Positions 1 through 10,106 of a stretch of 64,000 nt of DNA are shown here, piece by piece. Location of the stretch: the NCBI GenBank assembly GCA_963931865.1, contig OZ007518.1:9042361-9106360 (forward strand), read 5' to 3'. The notes below the pieces were generated by a model, which saw only the letters and a list, made by a program, of their open reading frames with translations, was not told the origin of the DNA and did not search any database. The translations under genes and the position numbers were made by a program. This stretch comes from Axinella damicornis. Lineage: Eukaryota > Porifera > Demospongiae > Axinellida > Axinellidae. The first letter of the stretch is position 1. The number at the start of each line of letters is the position of its first letter.

Positions 1-85
1 GTTTCTCCCTCCCAAAACGGCCTGGGAACGAGGCTACCATGGCCTAAGACATGATCAAGTCTTGTTATTTGTTTTTGCTATGTAG

Positions 86-1240
86 TTGGATCAAGCCAGG
101 GAGACAGAGGCTAAAGATGTCCAGCTGCAGGAGAAAGTTACTGAACTTGAGAGGCAACAGAGAGAGTTGCAAGCACTGAGGGTATGTAAAGACAGCCATT
201 GCATGCACTTTTACAACGTAAATTCTAATTATACACGTCTTGTTCTTCCTCATTGTTAGGAGGACAAGAGAGGTCTGCAGACAGAGATGGAAGTTAAGGA
301 CACACTACTACAACAGAAGGACGCCCAGCTCCAACAGAAGGAAGGTCAGCTCCAGCGACAAGCCACAGCTCTCCGAGAGAGGTCTACTGAAACCAACAGG
401 CAACGGAGAGAACTGCAAGTACTGAGGGTAAGGATTTGGACATTTTAATGTGAAAACGGAAAGTGATGTTGCACATACTGGGATTATCAGGAGGAGAGGG
501 GAGGGCTGCAGGCAGCTAGGGACCAACTTCAGCATCAAGCCCAGGAGAAAGATGCTGAAGTCAACAGACAGCAGACAGAACTGCAATCACTGAGGGTACG
601 GATCATACATGCGGACGTACTGATATGGATATCCGGGTTTTATTAATTAAGAAGTGTCGGTACCAAATTAAGTGTTGTACATTCACGTGGTTGCAGGCCA
701 AGCTTCGAGAGAGGGATTCTGAACTTCAAGAGAGGGACGCTGAGATCAGCCGACTCCGGAGAGAGCTGAGAGTAAGGAACTAATAATATGCTTATTCATT
801 ACTGTATTGATACTGATATATGATTCTGTGTACAGGATCACAGTACTACCAGAGATGAGAGAGTAGCTGCAGTGCGATCCCCACCTCAACAACCCCAGGT
901 GAATTACAGTTGAAGCATACACTGCCTATACCAAGATTGAGATGCATGGAAAAACATCCTCCAGCAAGAAATATACCCTGGCAATCTGGTGCAGACATAC
1001 ATAATTACAGCATATTATAGTGTAACTATGTGCTAAAAGCTTAAACAGGACCCCGCCCCACGGCCGGTATCTACCAATGGAAACGTCCAACCCATCCAAG
1101 TCAATCCCGTCAACCAGCCGTATGCTCCACCCCCTTCTGCTCACCAGATGGTAGCTAGTGTTGCAACTACTACTGCTCAGAAGTATCATTATGACAACCG
1201 TATTATCACAGTTCTCTTGAGAGTGAACACCAGCCTATGA
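86..1240 (+). CDS. Kinase/coiled-coil protein, C-terminal exons (block A copy, 5' end outside window)
   Basis: Six exons in one frame, all joined in phase 0: 86-181, 260-427, 491-595, 697-771, 836-898 and 1049-1240 (TGA at 1238-1240). Each is bounded by AG and GT. The first four encode Glu/Gln/Arg/Leu-rich heptads, and most end in a leucine-arginine (LR) next to the donor. The fifth and sixth are proline-rich and glutamine/asparagine-rich. Every exon has a close partner in the kinase gene at 22425-25361, so this is the tail of a paralogous kinase whose catalytic exons lie before base 1. The third exon is 30 nt longer than its partner, an in-frame difference. The last exon is uninterrupted here, whereas the partner carries a MITE. 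The tail is probably an oligomerisation segment (inference). No disabling change is seen. Confidence 0.7.
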
Positions 1241-1336
1241 ATCACATTATAGAAGATGATTGCAAAGTTTCTTGCATGCATGCTGATCAATAAGTGATGT
1301 AGCACTCCGTGCCACTGTAATATATACATTATCAAT

Positions 1337-1510
1337 CCTGGGAGCAGCAGCCGAAGCGGACACAATCGGGGAGCAGCAGTTGAAGCGGATCGATGCAATC
1401 GGGAAGCAGCAGTTGAAGTGGATCTATGCAATCGGGAAGCAGCAGTTGAAGTGGATCTATGCAATCAGGAAGCAGCAGTTGAAGCGGATGCAATCGGGGT
1501 GCAGCAACTC
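1337..1510 (+). repeat. Short minisatellite, about 30-bp unit (block A copy)
   Basis: Five to six imperfect units built around GGGGAGCAGCAGTTGAAGCGG with a spacer containing ATCGATGCAATC. The same array, with different unit order and number, occurs at 26430-26700 in the corresponding place of block B. Translations of the array look like repeated peptides in several frames, but the change of unit number argues for non-coding DNA. Confidence 0.75.
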
Positions 1511-1640
1511 TGCACAGAGAGCTGTCCAGTGCCGGATTCATGTAGGCGAAGGAGGGGGAAGTAGCTGTAATCATTTAAAATATCTTACCACCGCGGTATT
1601 GTAATACCAGAAGTGGCAACGACTCTTTGTAAGAGCAAAA

Positions 1641-2985
1641 CTGCATTCATGGAATGTACATTGAACTGATCACATGATCAAAAGGATATTCATCCCCTGC
1701 TCTACATACTGCACAATATAACATCCGTTGCACTTGCACTTAATCAATTATCCGTGGCATTTCCGTATACTAAAGCTTGTGCTGCCATTTGGTGCACCAT
1801 AGTACATTGACAGAACATGCAGTATCGATTGAAACACGCCCTCCATCACTGCACTGGTGAGCCTTTATTACGTGACCTACATAGCAATGGAATTCATTCG
1901 ATTCAAGACATGCAAGAAGGTTTGATTGTTCGCTGAGATTGCCATAGAAGCTGCTGTCTCCAAAAATGGGCTGCCATGTTGGTATACCGGTTCGTGTTTC
2001 AAATGATGCTGTCGCAATGGGTCTATATGATTCCGGGTCCATAATTATATTTTAAAACTATGACTCATAATGACTGGTCAGTCCCAAGCAATGAGAGGTA
2101 GTAGCCACATTACAGTGCCTTGAACTCCAAAGGAAGGGTTAGTATGCGAGGGGCACAATCATGGCAGGTATTACCAGAAATCCTGTATCCTTGGAAAAGA
2201 GTCACGGTTACACAACACAGGATCTAACACGTACACAAGCAAGTAATTTCTTTCACAAACAGTAGTATTCACGTCAACATCACATCATGCTTGGATACGG
2301 ATCCAAGAAATAACTGCAGGCACCACTTGTGGTGGGAACGAGAGATCGTCCTTGTGTTTTAAAGCACATACATCAACATCAGCAACAGCCAGACTGAGGC
2401 AGGTACTAGGTGAAGTAACGCACAGGCTTGGTTTGTAATGCCAGCATTGGTATGTTTGCAATTGTGTAATTGCACAATTAGCACAGCTAAAACGAGTTAT
2501 TGTTCGGTAATCTCTTCAGATGTGAGTAACCGAAGTATCCAAACAAAGTGAACCTATCGAATCAAGCAGTCTTGAGTGCTAAGTATGTGACTCGGACTCC
2601 ACTGTCGATATTGTCCATAGTAGTACCTATAGTTCGCAACGTCAGTTCATGCTCTAGCATGAGTATGGATGGTGCAGGTGAACAAGAATTGTAGAATTGC
2701 ACTGTTTTAATGTACGGCTCAGAATTGCATCTCTTGGTAAATAGACAAAAGACTATGAATGGCCCACAAGACCTAAGTTAGTGTCCAAAACGCACATCTA
2801 ATACCTAAAAACCAAAGATTTTCCTGGGGGTGCCCCCCCGACAGCTAACCCAACCCTAACCATGTAAATTACGTACGTACCATATAGCATACGGATGCTA
2901 ATGTACTGTCGCTAATGGAACTTCTTATGCCCGGCCAACTGTAATCCTCTGGCTGCACCACTGGACTGCCGAAAGCACGCGGATT
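1641..2985. other. Unassigned intergenic stretch unique to block A
   Basis: This stretch of about 1.3 kb is absent from the equivalent place in block B. I see no splice-bounded exon, no tRNA and no clear terminal inverted repeat. Reading frames here are short and have no recognisable protein. It may be an old transposon body or ancestral spacer deleted from block B. Confidence 0.4.
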
Positions 2986-2997
2986 CCATACTTGCCA

Positions 2998-3095
2998 ACC
3001 GTCCCGGAATTTCCGGGACTGTCCCGGAAACTGACCTTTTGTCCTGCTGTCCCGGAAACAATCGAAATATATTGTCCCGGAAATTATACACGTGG
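2998..3095 (+). repeat. Cluster of GTCCCGGAA motifs
   Basis: The 9-mer GTCCCGGAA occurs four times in under 100 bp, once as part of the palindrome GTCCCGGAATTTCCGGGAC (3001-3019). The unit is not a strict tandem array because the spacing varies. No equivalent is seen in blocks B or C. It could be a degraded repeat or a cluster of binding sites. Confidence 0.6.
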
Positions 3096-3415
3096 CCTAG
3101 GCGTTACTACGTACAAGCAAGTCTGTCTGACAAACTACTACCTGCAGATGAGAGCCAGTACCAGTGGGTCAGAACGGTTAGAACCGGTGTCCAAGAAGGC
3201 CATGCAAGTGGCATCCCGATTGGAAGCGCTATAATGTGTCCTCAAGCAGAAAGGGAGCCTCTTTCGTCTGTTGTAAATTCTCTCCAGACTACCCTAGGAA
3301 TGCTGCTGTGCAGTGGATCAAAATTGTCCTGCACAAGACAGCAAAATCCTGCAAAATAAGTGAAATTTTCCTGCATATACAAAACTCAGGGTTGGGAAGT
3401 ATGGGATTCTAACGA

Positions 3416-3757
3416 TTATATGCAGTATATGTAGCCATTAGCATGGGCAGCTGTTGTATTTGGGAATAATAGCACCAGTATACATGTCACTGTCTGTATG
3501 GTACCTGAGATCTGCACTCGCCAAAAGTTGTGCATACCCTCACCGTCCATGGAGTCGTCACTAGGTTGGAATTCTCCTAGTACTAGCTCCTGGGCATACC
3601 GTGGCACTGCTCGAGGATCCTTGTGGTCGAATCGCGTCATAAAACGCCTGCACTCATGTCTGCAACCACTGCAGTCCATTCCAAGCCAGGTAAACGTTCG
3701 CGAAACAGTACAGTCGATGTTCGACGAAGAAACGCACTGACCATTGCGCATGCGCAT
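3416..3757 (-). CDS. Possible divergent ORF behind the Kelch A promoter, unknown protein
   Basis: An ATG-initiated minus-strand frame of 113 codons that begins inside the GCGCATGCGC element of the Kelch A promoter and reads away from the Kelch gene. It contains MDCSGCRHECRRF, a C-x2-C-x3-C cluster, and then a charged segment with VPRYAQELVLGEF. The block B copy (26856-27185) stays open even though an indel of one codon separates the two, which mildly favours coding. A possible donor (TCAG|GTACC) lies at about 3500, so the real exon could be shorter than the ORF. In block C the same region is broken. I do not recognise the protein, and it may be only a by-product of a duplicated promoter. Confidence 0.3.
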   Translation of the reverse strand: MRMRNGQCVSSSNIDCTVSRTFTWLGMDCSGCRHECRRFMTRFDHKDPRAVPRYAQELVLGEFQPSDDSMDGEGMHNFWRVQISGTIQTVTCILVLLFPNTTAAHANGYIYCI

Positions 3758-3988
3758 GTGGCATTCGCAATGACGTCATAGGTATGTGAGCAATCTGATT
3801 GGCGATTGGCTCAAGGCGCAAATATTTTGAGTGCAGGTGCCATTCATTTTAGTTTCAAATTTCTATCTGTTTTGTTTGGGGAGCTCTAGCTGAGCAGCTC
3901 CCAGCTAGCTGTTTAGCAGTCTACTGTTAGCTTTAAGTTAGTCATGGCTTGAGAATTGCCTGAGAGGTTCTTGCTAGTAAAAAATACG
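3746..3988 (+). promoter_or_regulatory. Kelch A promoter and 5' UTR exon (NRF1-like, CRE, CCAAT)
   Basis: In order: an NRF1-type palindrome GCGCATGCGC (3746-3755), a perfect CRE TGACGTCA (3771-3778), and two inverted CCAAT boxes in GATTGGCGATTGG (3797-3809). A transcribed-looking leader follows and ends at a strong donor, AAATACG|GTGAGT, at 3988/3989. The same order is kept at 27174-27400 and 58191-58441. In block B the leader exon ends in ATG, in frame with the Kelch exon; here that codon is ACG, so an exon-1 start is not available. No TATA box is seen. Confidence 0.65.
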
Positions 3989-4264
3989 GTGAGTCTGAAA
4001 CTTTTTCTTCAAATTTCCCAGCTAGTTGAATAGCTCCATGTGTACAGCTGCATTTTTTCCCCTGCTTTCAATGCCTCACCTATGTGAGTTTGGCTAAAGC
4101 TATTGTTTGAGGAAGTAGTGAAGATTCATCACACAATTACCCAAATGCTTGCAAACCCATAACAGATGAAATTAATTATGGAGCTATATTAAACTAGCTG
4201 GATGGTTCAGTTACTGTACCAATATTTTGTGATGGAAGTGATAATATTTCACAGACATAGCCGT

Positions 4265-4314
4265 TACTCTCGGAACTAGACCCTTTGCACAGGGAGGGTC
4301 TGGTTCCAAGACTA
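4265..4314. mobile_element. Small TAG...CTA foldback MITE in the Kelch A first intron
   Basis: About 50 bp, with arms related to TAGTCTCGGAACCAGACC and its complement. Copies sit at the same place in block B (27678-27728, with 9-bp flanks CATAGCCGT and CGTAGCCGT) and block C (58708-58757). It was therefore inserted before the blocks duplicated. Here the first arm has drifted (TTACTCTCGG). Confidence 0.7.
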
Positions 4315-4720
4315 CGTAGCCGTATGAAATGCCAAGTTTTTGCAAGTAGTCTCATATTGTTAGCCGACACAGCACTGGAAAATATTCTCCATCACAAAAG
4401 ATGATGTACAGTATCTGTACAACTTTCTTTCTGCAGTGAAATAGCTGTAGCACACAAAGCCGCCCATGTGCATACATTACGTCCTGCAGAAAGTAGGCTG
4501 TAATGTTTGTGGTACATGTGCTGCCTCTCACTGGCAACATTTTACACTCCAGTTTCCTAAACCTTCACGAGAAACTGCAGTGTAAACTATTCCAGCTCAG
4601 CTGCGTACACTATATTAATGAACTGTGTAGCTACCTACCAGCTGAGAGTAATGGCCGCTTTATGATGCCATGACATCATGAAAAACATGTACGACTCATA
4701 ATACGATTCCTCTATCCCAG

Positions 4721-5667
4721 GCACGTCCCCCCAGTGGGCTACAGCTACCTCTGACATTGAAGTGGAGACAGTGCAGGGACATGCCGTGTGGAATGTCGTC
4801 CCTACAGTCAGTGAGACTTGGTGAGGACGTGTTTGTTGGAGGAGGATCCACAGACTCGACTCACTCTATTATGATGATGATGCACGTACTGTCTACCAGT
4901 ATCACCCACCAACTGACCAGTGGGTACCACTACCACGGTACGAGTGCGTGTTGTTTGCAATGGCAACACTCACCAACAAGCTGACGCTAGTTGGTGGGTT
5001 CAATACATCCACTCCGCCATATGGGGTGACCAATCAGATCGCAGTGTGGGACACGGAGGGGATGTCCCGGGGATGGACACACCCCTACCCCCCCATGCCC
5101 ACACCACGTTTCAGTCCAGCCGTTGCTACTCATGACAAGCGGCTGGTGGTGGCAGGTGGGTACAAGTCTCTGGGTGGTGACCCCATAGCCACAGTTGAGG
5201 TCCTCGATACTACATCCCGCCAATGGCTGTCTACCTCACCACTCCCCGTGAAATGCTCCTCCATCACATCCGCCATTGTTAACCAAGAGTTGTACCTGTT
5301 GGGGGGGATACCGACCACGGACACACTCGTTGTGTCCCTCCCCGAAATAACACGAAGCAGTGTTAACTCCGCCACCACCAATAGATCCGCGCAATGGCGT
5401 AAGCTCCCCGCACCACCACTGGAGAGATCTGCCGCCATCACTGTACACGGATCAGTAGTAGCCATTGGGGGTCACCATGGCAACACCAGCAGCACAGCCA
5501 TCCACGTCTACCAGCCTGCTACGAACAATTGGAAGAAGGTTGGCGACTTACCTTCTCCACGATATTCTTGTACATCTACACTGCTACCCAGCGGTGAGAT
5601 CCTGGTTGCAGGAGGAGTCGATAGCAATGGCAAACGAACTAGCCGAGTCGATGCAGCTGCGTTGTGA
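4721..5667 (+). pseudogene. Kelch-repeat protein, copy A, frameshifted
   Basis: The exon starts after the acceptor CTATCCCAG|GCACGT in phase 0 and runs to TGA at 5665-5667. It encodes a five-bladed-looking Kelch array: blades carry LGEDVFVGGG, NKLTLVGG, KRLVVAGG, ELYLLGG, SVVAIGG and EILVAGG, with the Trp-containing spacers typical of Kelch (DQWVPLP, RGWTHPYP, RQWLST, AQWRKLP, NNWKKVG). Compared with copies B and C there is a net one-base frame change at about 4855-4880, in the GAT-rich linker of the first blade, so the first blade and the rest are in different frames. The leader exon also lacks the ATG found in B. A shortened product starting at the ATG near 4960 is possible. It is otherwise nearly identical to B and C. 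Confidence 0.75.
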
Positions 5668-5816
5668 CTTTGCCTCATTCCCAGAACACTGTAATTGACA
5701 CGGGAACCTGTTTTGACACTTTATATTTTTGGAACTATTTTCATGCTTTTTTGACTTGTTTTTGTACAAAGAGACTTTTTTTTGATAATCGGAATGGAGA
5801 CAGTAAATTTATTATC

Positions 5817-5822
5817 AATAAA
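5817..5822 (+). terminator. Poly(A) signal AATAAA of Kelch A
   Basis: AATAAA lies about 150 bp after the stop codon, in a T-rich 3' UTR that is conserved with the signals at 29235 and 60266. Confidence 0.65.
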
Positions 5823-5869
5823 CCGCAGCATGCAGATGGCATATAGTGCAGCAGCCTAGGTGAAGCCAA

Positions 5870-6185
5870 GTGATTGTCCTCTATCGGGCCTCACTGTCGA
5901 CGCTGGCCTCCAGTAGCATCCTCACTATGATCATTGTACGGTCGCATATTCAACTTGAGGTGAGAGCGAGGATCCGGATATGCAGTGCGTTTGCCCATAG
6001 ATTATATATATAATCTATGGTTTGCCGATGTAGCAGTCTAGTACCTAGGTACTATAAATCATATATAGACTGCTAGTGTAGTTGTGCATGTATCCGTCAG
6101 CATGATGATCAGGGATGGCATGGAGAGAGAACGTTAGCATCAGGAGCGCATAATGAGGTAGAGAGCGGTCCGCTCTCTACCTCAT
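5870..6185. other. Intergenic spacer with two perfect palindromes
   Basis: This part of the spacer is related to 29270-29395 in block B. It contains CCATAGATTATATATATAATCTATGG (26 bp, near 5996-6021; a related palindrome flanks 16620-16660) and a 29-bp palindrome, GAGGTAGAGAGCGG followed by its complement, at about 6153-6181. No gene is seen. Confidence 0.5.
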
Positions 6186-6297
6186 TGGGCTATTCCAGTT
6201 AATATGCGTACACCCCCCACAGATTAGCAAATTTGTCCGGGGATGAAATAGTTGTTATTGTCCAGGGGGAACATCTCATTGCCTCCATGTCCAGGGG

Positions 6298-6338
6298 TAG
6301 TCTCGTTCCCAGACCCCCCTCGTCTGGGAATGAGACTA
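6298..6338. mobile_element. 41-bp TAG...CTA MITE with 9-bp TSD
   Basis: TAGTCTCGTTCCCAG ... CTGGGAATGAGACTA with almost no loop, flanked by GTCCAGGGG on both sides (6289-6297 and 6339-6347). Confidence 0.85.
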
Positions 6339-6347
6339 GTCCAGGGG

Positions 6348-6984
6348 TAGTCTCGTTCCCAGCCCCAAACCATCCCCAGCTCGGATCGCTTCCAGTATCA
6401 CACGCAGGGAAGGAGGGTCTGGTGACTCTTGTCATAATTCCGTCATAGAGTATATATTCTATGATTCAATGTTCAGTTGGAATGCGCAATTTTAAAATGT
6501 CATGTGAGAAGAATGTCATTAGCGATGAAATTTTCCATTGCATACACTGGTGATTGGATCATATCTCTCCATGTCTCGTCCGTCAGAAGATTTGAAGAAA
6601 AGCATCTGGAATTGCCCGTCATGCAGTTCATCCACTGTCTCCTCTTCCATCATGTCCTCGTTCAGAACGTGTACCGCTGAAATACGCTTCTTCCTGAAGG
6701 AAGCTACTCGAACCCCATCTGTTTTCCCGCAGCCTCAATTGCAGCAGCAATCTCACTCTCTCGTAATCCGCCATATTCCGTATAGATTACGAGTTAGCTG
6801 TGCACGTGCACGCGCTTGGCATCCACTAATTGTAATCAATTATGTCACGTCAAATATCATTGGCTCTACACGAATTCCTGCAGAGAACACGGAATTATGA
6901 CAAGAGTCACCAGACCCTCCTTCCCCGCTCGTGATACTGGAAGTGATCCGCGCTGGGGTTGGTTTGGGGCTGGGAACGAGACTA
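6348..6984. mobile_element. 637-bp TAG...CTA foldback element with about 95-bp arms
   Basis: The inverted arms (about 6348-6446 and 6893-6984) match over roughly 95 bp, including the ends TAGTCTCGTTCCCAGCCCC and GGGGCTGGGAACGAGACTA. It is flanked by the same 9-bp duplication GTCCAGGGG (6339-6347 and 6985-6993) as its 41-bp neighbour, so the two insertions abut through one shared target copy. The interior has no recognised coding sequence. Confidence 0.85.
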
Positions 6985-7299
6985 GTCCAGGGGTGGAACC
7001 ATTTTAGCTTCCATGTCCAGGGTTGGAACATCTGTTACCCTCCATGTCCAGGGGTGCTTGATGTGCTTGTCCAGGGGTGTACATGGAATCAAGTCATCTG
7101 TCCGGGGTCATCATAGCTTTGGGTAACTGTCCATTCACAAGAGATTAATACATTATGTCCAGGGGTATAAAATAACACTTTTCTCAGCTGTGGGGAGTGT
7201 ACGGGTATTAACTGGAATAGCGCATTATGCCCTCCTGTTAGCATCATAATGATACCGTACAGTACTTGTACAAGCTAGCCCTAACCCAACCCTAACCAC

Positions 7300-7680
7300 A
7301 CCCCACCGTAACCAGATATTTTGGAAGTCCAACACGAAGTAAGGGATATGCAGGTATTTCGGAACGGGGGGGAGGGGGGGGGGGGGGGGGGGGGGGGGGA
7401 TTGATTCAGAACACCTACTATTTTGGCTGAGCCTCCAGAGAGTAGCTAGAGGTGTCCGGACCCCCTGGTGTTCTGAATGACCTGCAATACGGTAGCGTAA
7501 AATTGTAGCTATTTTGTAGTGATTGTGCCGCTGTACAGCAGTGATATTTGGTTTGAAGTCAGTGCACTGGGTGGTGTTTATGTACCGTTGGTAACCTGTA
7601 TCCAAGAGCTAGTTAGTCGTCTAGAATCCCTCAGGCTTGGGTGTTCCGTAATACCCCCATTTCCCTTACATAGGGTAGGA
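7300..7680. repeat. Dispersed element shared in inverted orientation with about 57222-57715
   Basis: Segment 7510-7680 is closely matched by the complement of 57222-57370 (GGTGTTCCGTAATACCCCC and the tract around GTGGTGTTTA), and both copies hold a long G/C homopolymer at the other end (here 7366-7399). No coding sequence is recognised. Confidence 0.6.
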
Positions 7681-7689
7681 AAGGGAGTA

Positions 7690-8227
7690 GGCAGACAGCG
7701 GCAGGTGACACTGCAGTTCCTTGGCATTGCACAGTGACGGCTTGCTGCGCTGGTAGTATCACGGTAACCTTTGAACCTCACTCTTGTATTGTTGCCGAGA
7801 GTGACATGTAGCTGCCTCATGACACTGAGGGGTGTAATAGAATGTTGACCATGTCTCTCCCTCTTTGATCAGACAGTGAATTTCAGTAATTTTGGGTTTG
7901 GACGCCTCTAACTACTCTCTGGAGGCTATGGTGTGGATATTACTGCAATGTGCAAGGTCTTCTGCAGCACAATGGTGCAAGTCGTGTTCATACGTTGCGT
8001 AGTTCTTGCGATGGAGCTGCTCTTCTTGATTTCTTTAGTCTACTGAACATGATGCTGAGGTATCTAGTTACTGGATGGAAATAGCTCCATCTTGAGACCT
8101 GTGCAGCATATGAACACTGGACTTGTACGTACCTGAACTGGAGTGCACAGACTTGCATACCCAGCCCCTCCTGAAGTTTGCTGTGTGATCACATTGCACT
8201 CTGACCTCATATTGTGTTGTGGAGTCA
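7690..8227. other. Spacer, nothing recognised
   Basis: No splice-bounded exon, RNA gene or clear inverted repeat is visible. Unlike its surroundings it has no strong counterpart in blocks B or C. Confidence 0.4.
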
Positions 8228-8751
8228 TACCGTAGATCGGGAAATTTTCGTGTTAAAAATATTTCGTGCGTAAATTTTTCGTGGTGTTAAATTTTCGTAG
8301 TTTAGCTCATCAACGAAAATTTTTAACGATCATTGTGTCAAGAATGGAGATGTACGAACAAGCTGCTGCTATGCCATTGTCACTGACGTACCGACAAAGC
8401 GTTCTTCTGGGCTGTATTGTATCTCCTGTACGGCCCGCGCTTCTTCCCTTCCGCTTCGGCCCGCCGTTTTGTCGAATCGAGCACCTCCCGATTCTCTGAG
8501 GCAATACCTCGCGAAGGAACGGAGAGCGACAGAGATCTTTTGAGATCGGGGAGTCCATCTGCGGCCTTGAAGAATCGCAGAACTTGAAGGACCGTGAGCG
8601 CAGCACAGGTGAATTCAGTACTACTACTATAGTTTACACGTGGCTGACCGTAAAAATTATCCGTTGCAAAATAAATTTCGTGCGTTAAATTTTCGTGGTT
8701 GCGGGCAACTACGAAAATATTTTAACAACGAAAATTTCCCGATCTACGGTA
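8228..8751. mobile_element. TA-flanked TIR element (mariner-like MITE)
   Basis: The ends are TACCGTAGATCGGGAAATTT (8228) and its complement AAATTTCCCGATCTACGGTA (to 8751). The inner arms repeat TTTTCGT/ACGAAAA motifs. A TA at both outer ends fits a Tc1/mariner-type TA target duplication (family knowledge). The 524-bp body lacks a transposase. Its central part (about 8340-8610) is GC-rich and unlike the arms, and may be captured host sequence. Confidence 0.75.
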
Positions 8752-8777
8752 TTAGCTCTGCAGTAGTTATTCAGCTA

Positions 8778-8935
8778 CTCCACCTCCCTCCCTCCCTCCC
8801 TCCCCCCTCCCTCCCTCCCTCCCTCCCTCCCTCCCTCCCCCTCCCCCATCCCTCCCTCCCCCCTCCCCCATCCCTCCAACCCTCCCCCCCCCCCCCTCCC
8901 TTCCTCCCTCCCTCCCTCCCTCCCTTCATCCCTTT
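8778..8935 (+). repeat. (CCCT)n-type pyrimidine array, first of block A
   Basis: Impure CCCTCCCT array with C homopolymers. Any long ORF here (Pro/Ser/Leu on one strand, Gly/Arg/Glu on the other) is a by-product of the repeat. Confidence 0.9.
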
Positions 8936-8984
8936 AAAATATTTTCTCGTTTTAAGCACATACGAGGTGGTAATGTTCCGTGCT

Positions 8985-9215
8985 GTCCAAATTTTATGTG
9001 ATTCGGGAATAGCCACTGTGCATATGGTCTTTAGAGAGTTGCATATGACTCTATGAGTAGTTCTGGCCAGAATTGGGATGAGGGCCATGAACCGCTGGAG
9101 GTTCAGGAAACCTTGTGTGGCTTCCAACTTCAAGTGTGATCACCTCCATGATGAAACCATTGGCTTCCCCTGCATCAACCAAATCTTTGATATTTGTCTG
9201 ACTTGCAGGTTTGTG
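8985..9215 (-). pseudogene. Retroelement reverse-transcriptase C-terminal remnant
   Basis: On the minus strand two overlapping frames together read EANGFIMEVITLEVGS, then GFLNLQRFMALIPI, then SLKTICTVAIPESHKIW. The pattern ...EVGxRGF... followed by a basic helix and a final Trp is typical of the tail after the RT domain of non-LTR (LINE-like) retroelements (established family pattern, recalled without a search). The change of frame falls just after EVGS. Blocks B (near 30900) and C (near 61895) lack about 220 bp here, so they appear to have lost most of this remnant or never had it. Dead fragment. Confidence 0.45.
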
Positions 9216-9256
9216 CCTGAACATAGTTGGTTTCATAGCACAGTCAGTTCTACCCA

Positions 9257-9485
9257 CCCTCCCTCCCTCCCTCCCTCCCTCCCTCCCTCCCTCACTCCTT
9301 CCCTCCCTCCCTCCCTCCCTCCCTCCCTCACTCCCTCACTCCCTCCCTCCCTCCCTCACTCCCTCCCTCCCTCCCTCTCTCCCTTCCTCCTCCCTCCCTC
9401 CCTCCCTCCCTCCCTCCGTCCCTCCCTCCCTCCCTCCCTCCCTCCCTCCCTCCCTGTCTCCCTCCCTCCCTCCCTGTCTCCCTCC
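9257..9485 (+). repeat. (CCCT)n array, second of block A
   Basis: About 230 bp of CCCTCCCT units with interspersed CACTC and TGTCTC variants. The block B counterpart is only about 55 bp (30955-31011) and the block C one about 255 bp (61952-62208). Confidence 0.9.
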
Positions 9486-10106
9486 GTCTAGTAAAGTCCC
9501 AGTTGAAACCAGCCCTACAATTTGCTCATGTGATCAGAGGTCACCACCACAGCAGAGCAGGTGAGAGCAAGAATTGAGCTCATATTGTTCTGATCTTGAG
9601 GATTGAGCTTGAATATTCTGATACTGTTCTGATCTTGAGGATTAGTTTGGCCTGGCTGCAAACGATCTTCAACTGTTGGTAGTGAGAGGGTCTGTGGTGT
9701 GTCTTCCTGTTGGTTGTGAGTGTGATGATCAAGTTGAGAGGGGTTGGATCTCTACAGGGAGATGTGTGGGGAGGGGCGGGTTGGTTGAAGAAGTGCCCCT
9801 CCCTCCCTGGTTCACGCTGTATTGCATAATCATGGTGCTGGCTGGAGGGTGGACACAACTGGATTAGTCCCAGGTTGGGGGGGGGGGGGGGGGGGGTGGA
9901 GTCCACGTGCTGTCTGGTCCTCCTTGAGCCTGACAGTACCACACACAATATGGGGATTGTGATATTGAGTTAGTGTCTACCTCAATTCAGTTCTGAGATG
10001 TTACATGGTGTACAGTATGGAACACCAAATGCGACAAAAATCTGTCAACTGATCATTTCTCAATCTCCTGGTCACTGCACGATTCATGGGATTGAAGTGC
10101 GATATC
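9486..10106. other. Block-conserved spacer
   Basis: Collinear with 31012-31629 and 62209-62857. It contains a repeated TGTTCTGATCTTGAGGATT motif and a G homopolymer (9877-9896). The three copies differ by many indels and share no conserved open frame, so I see no gene. Confidence 0.5.

Larger units (their letters stand above)
6186..7224. mobile_element. TIR element of the TGGGCTATTCCA family, carrying nested insertions
   Basis: The left end TGGGCTATTCCAGTTAAT (6186) and the right end, its near complement ATTAACTGGAATAGCGCA (to 7224), form terminal inverted repeats of about 33 bp. The body holds repeated TGTCCAGGGG motifs and two TAG...CTA foldback elements (6298-6338 and 6348-6984). A shorter relative with the same ends is at 20211-20447. 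No transposase is present, so it is non-autonomous. Confidence 0.75.

Noticed and set aside
7268..7295. Telomere-like CCCTAACCCAACCCTAACC (also near 2845)
   Set aside because: Only two or three imperfect units, inside interspersed repeat DNA; not a telomere or a clear interstitial array.
9078..9564. Long Pro/Ser/Leu ORFs over the (CCCT)n arrays (also 61860-62305 and the Gly/Arg/Glu ORFs opposite)
   Set aside because: A tetranucleotide repeat without stop codons is open in several frames; unit number differs among blocks and nothing else supports coding.
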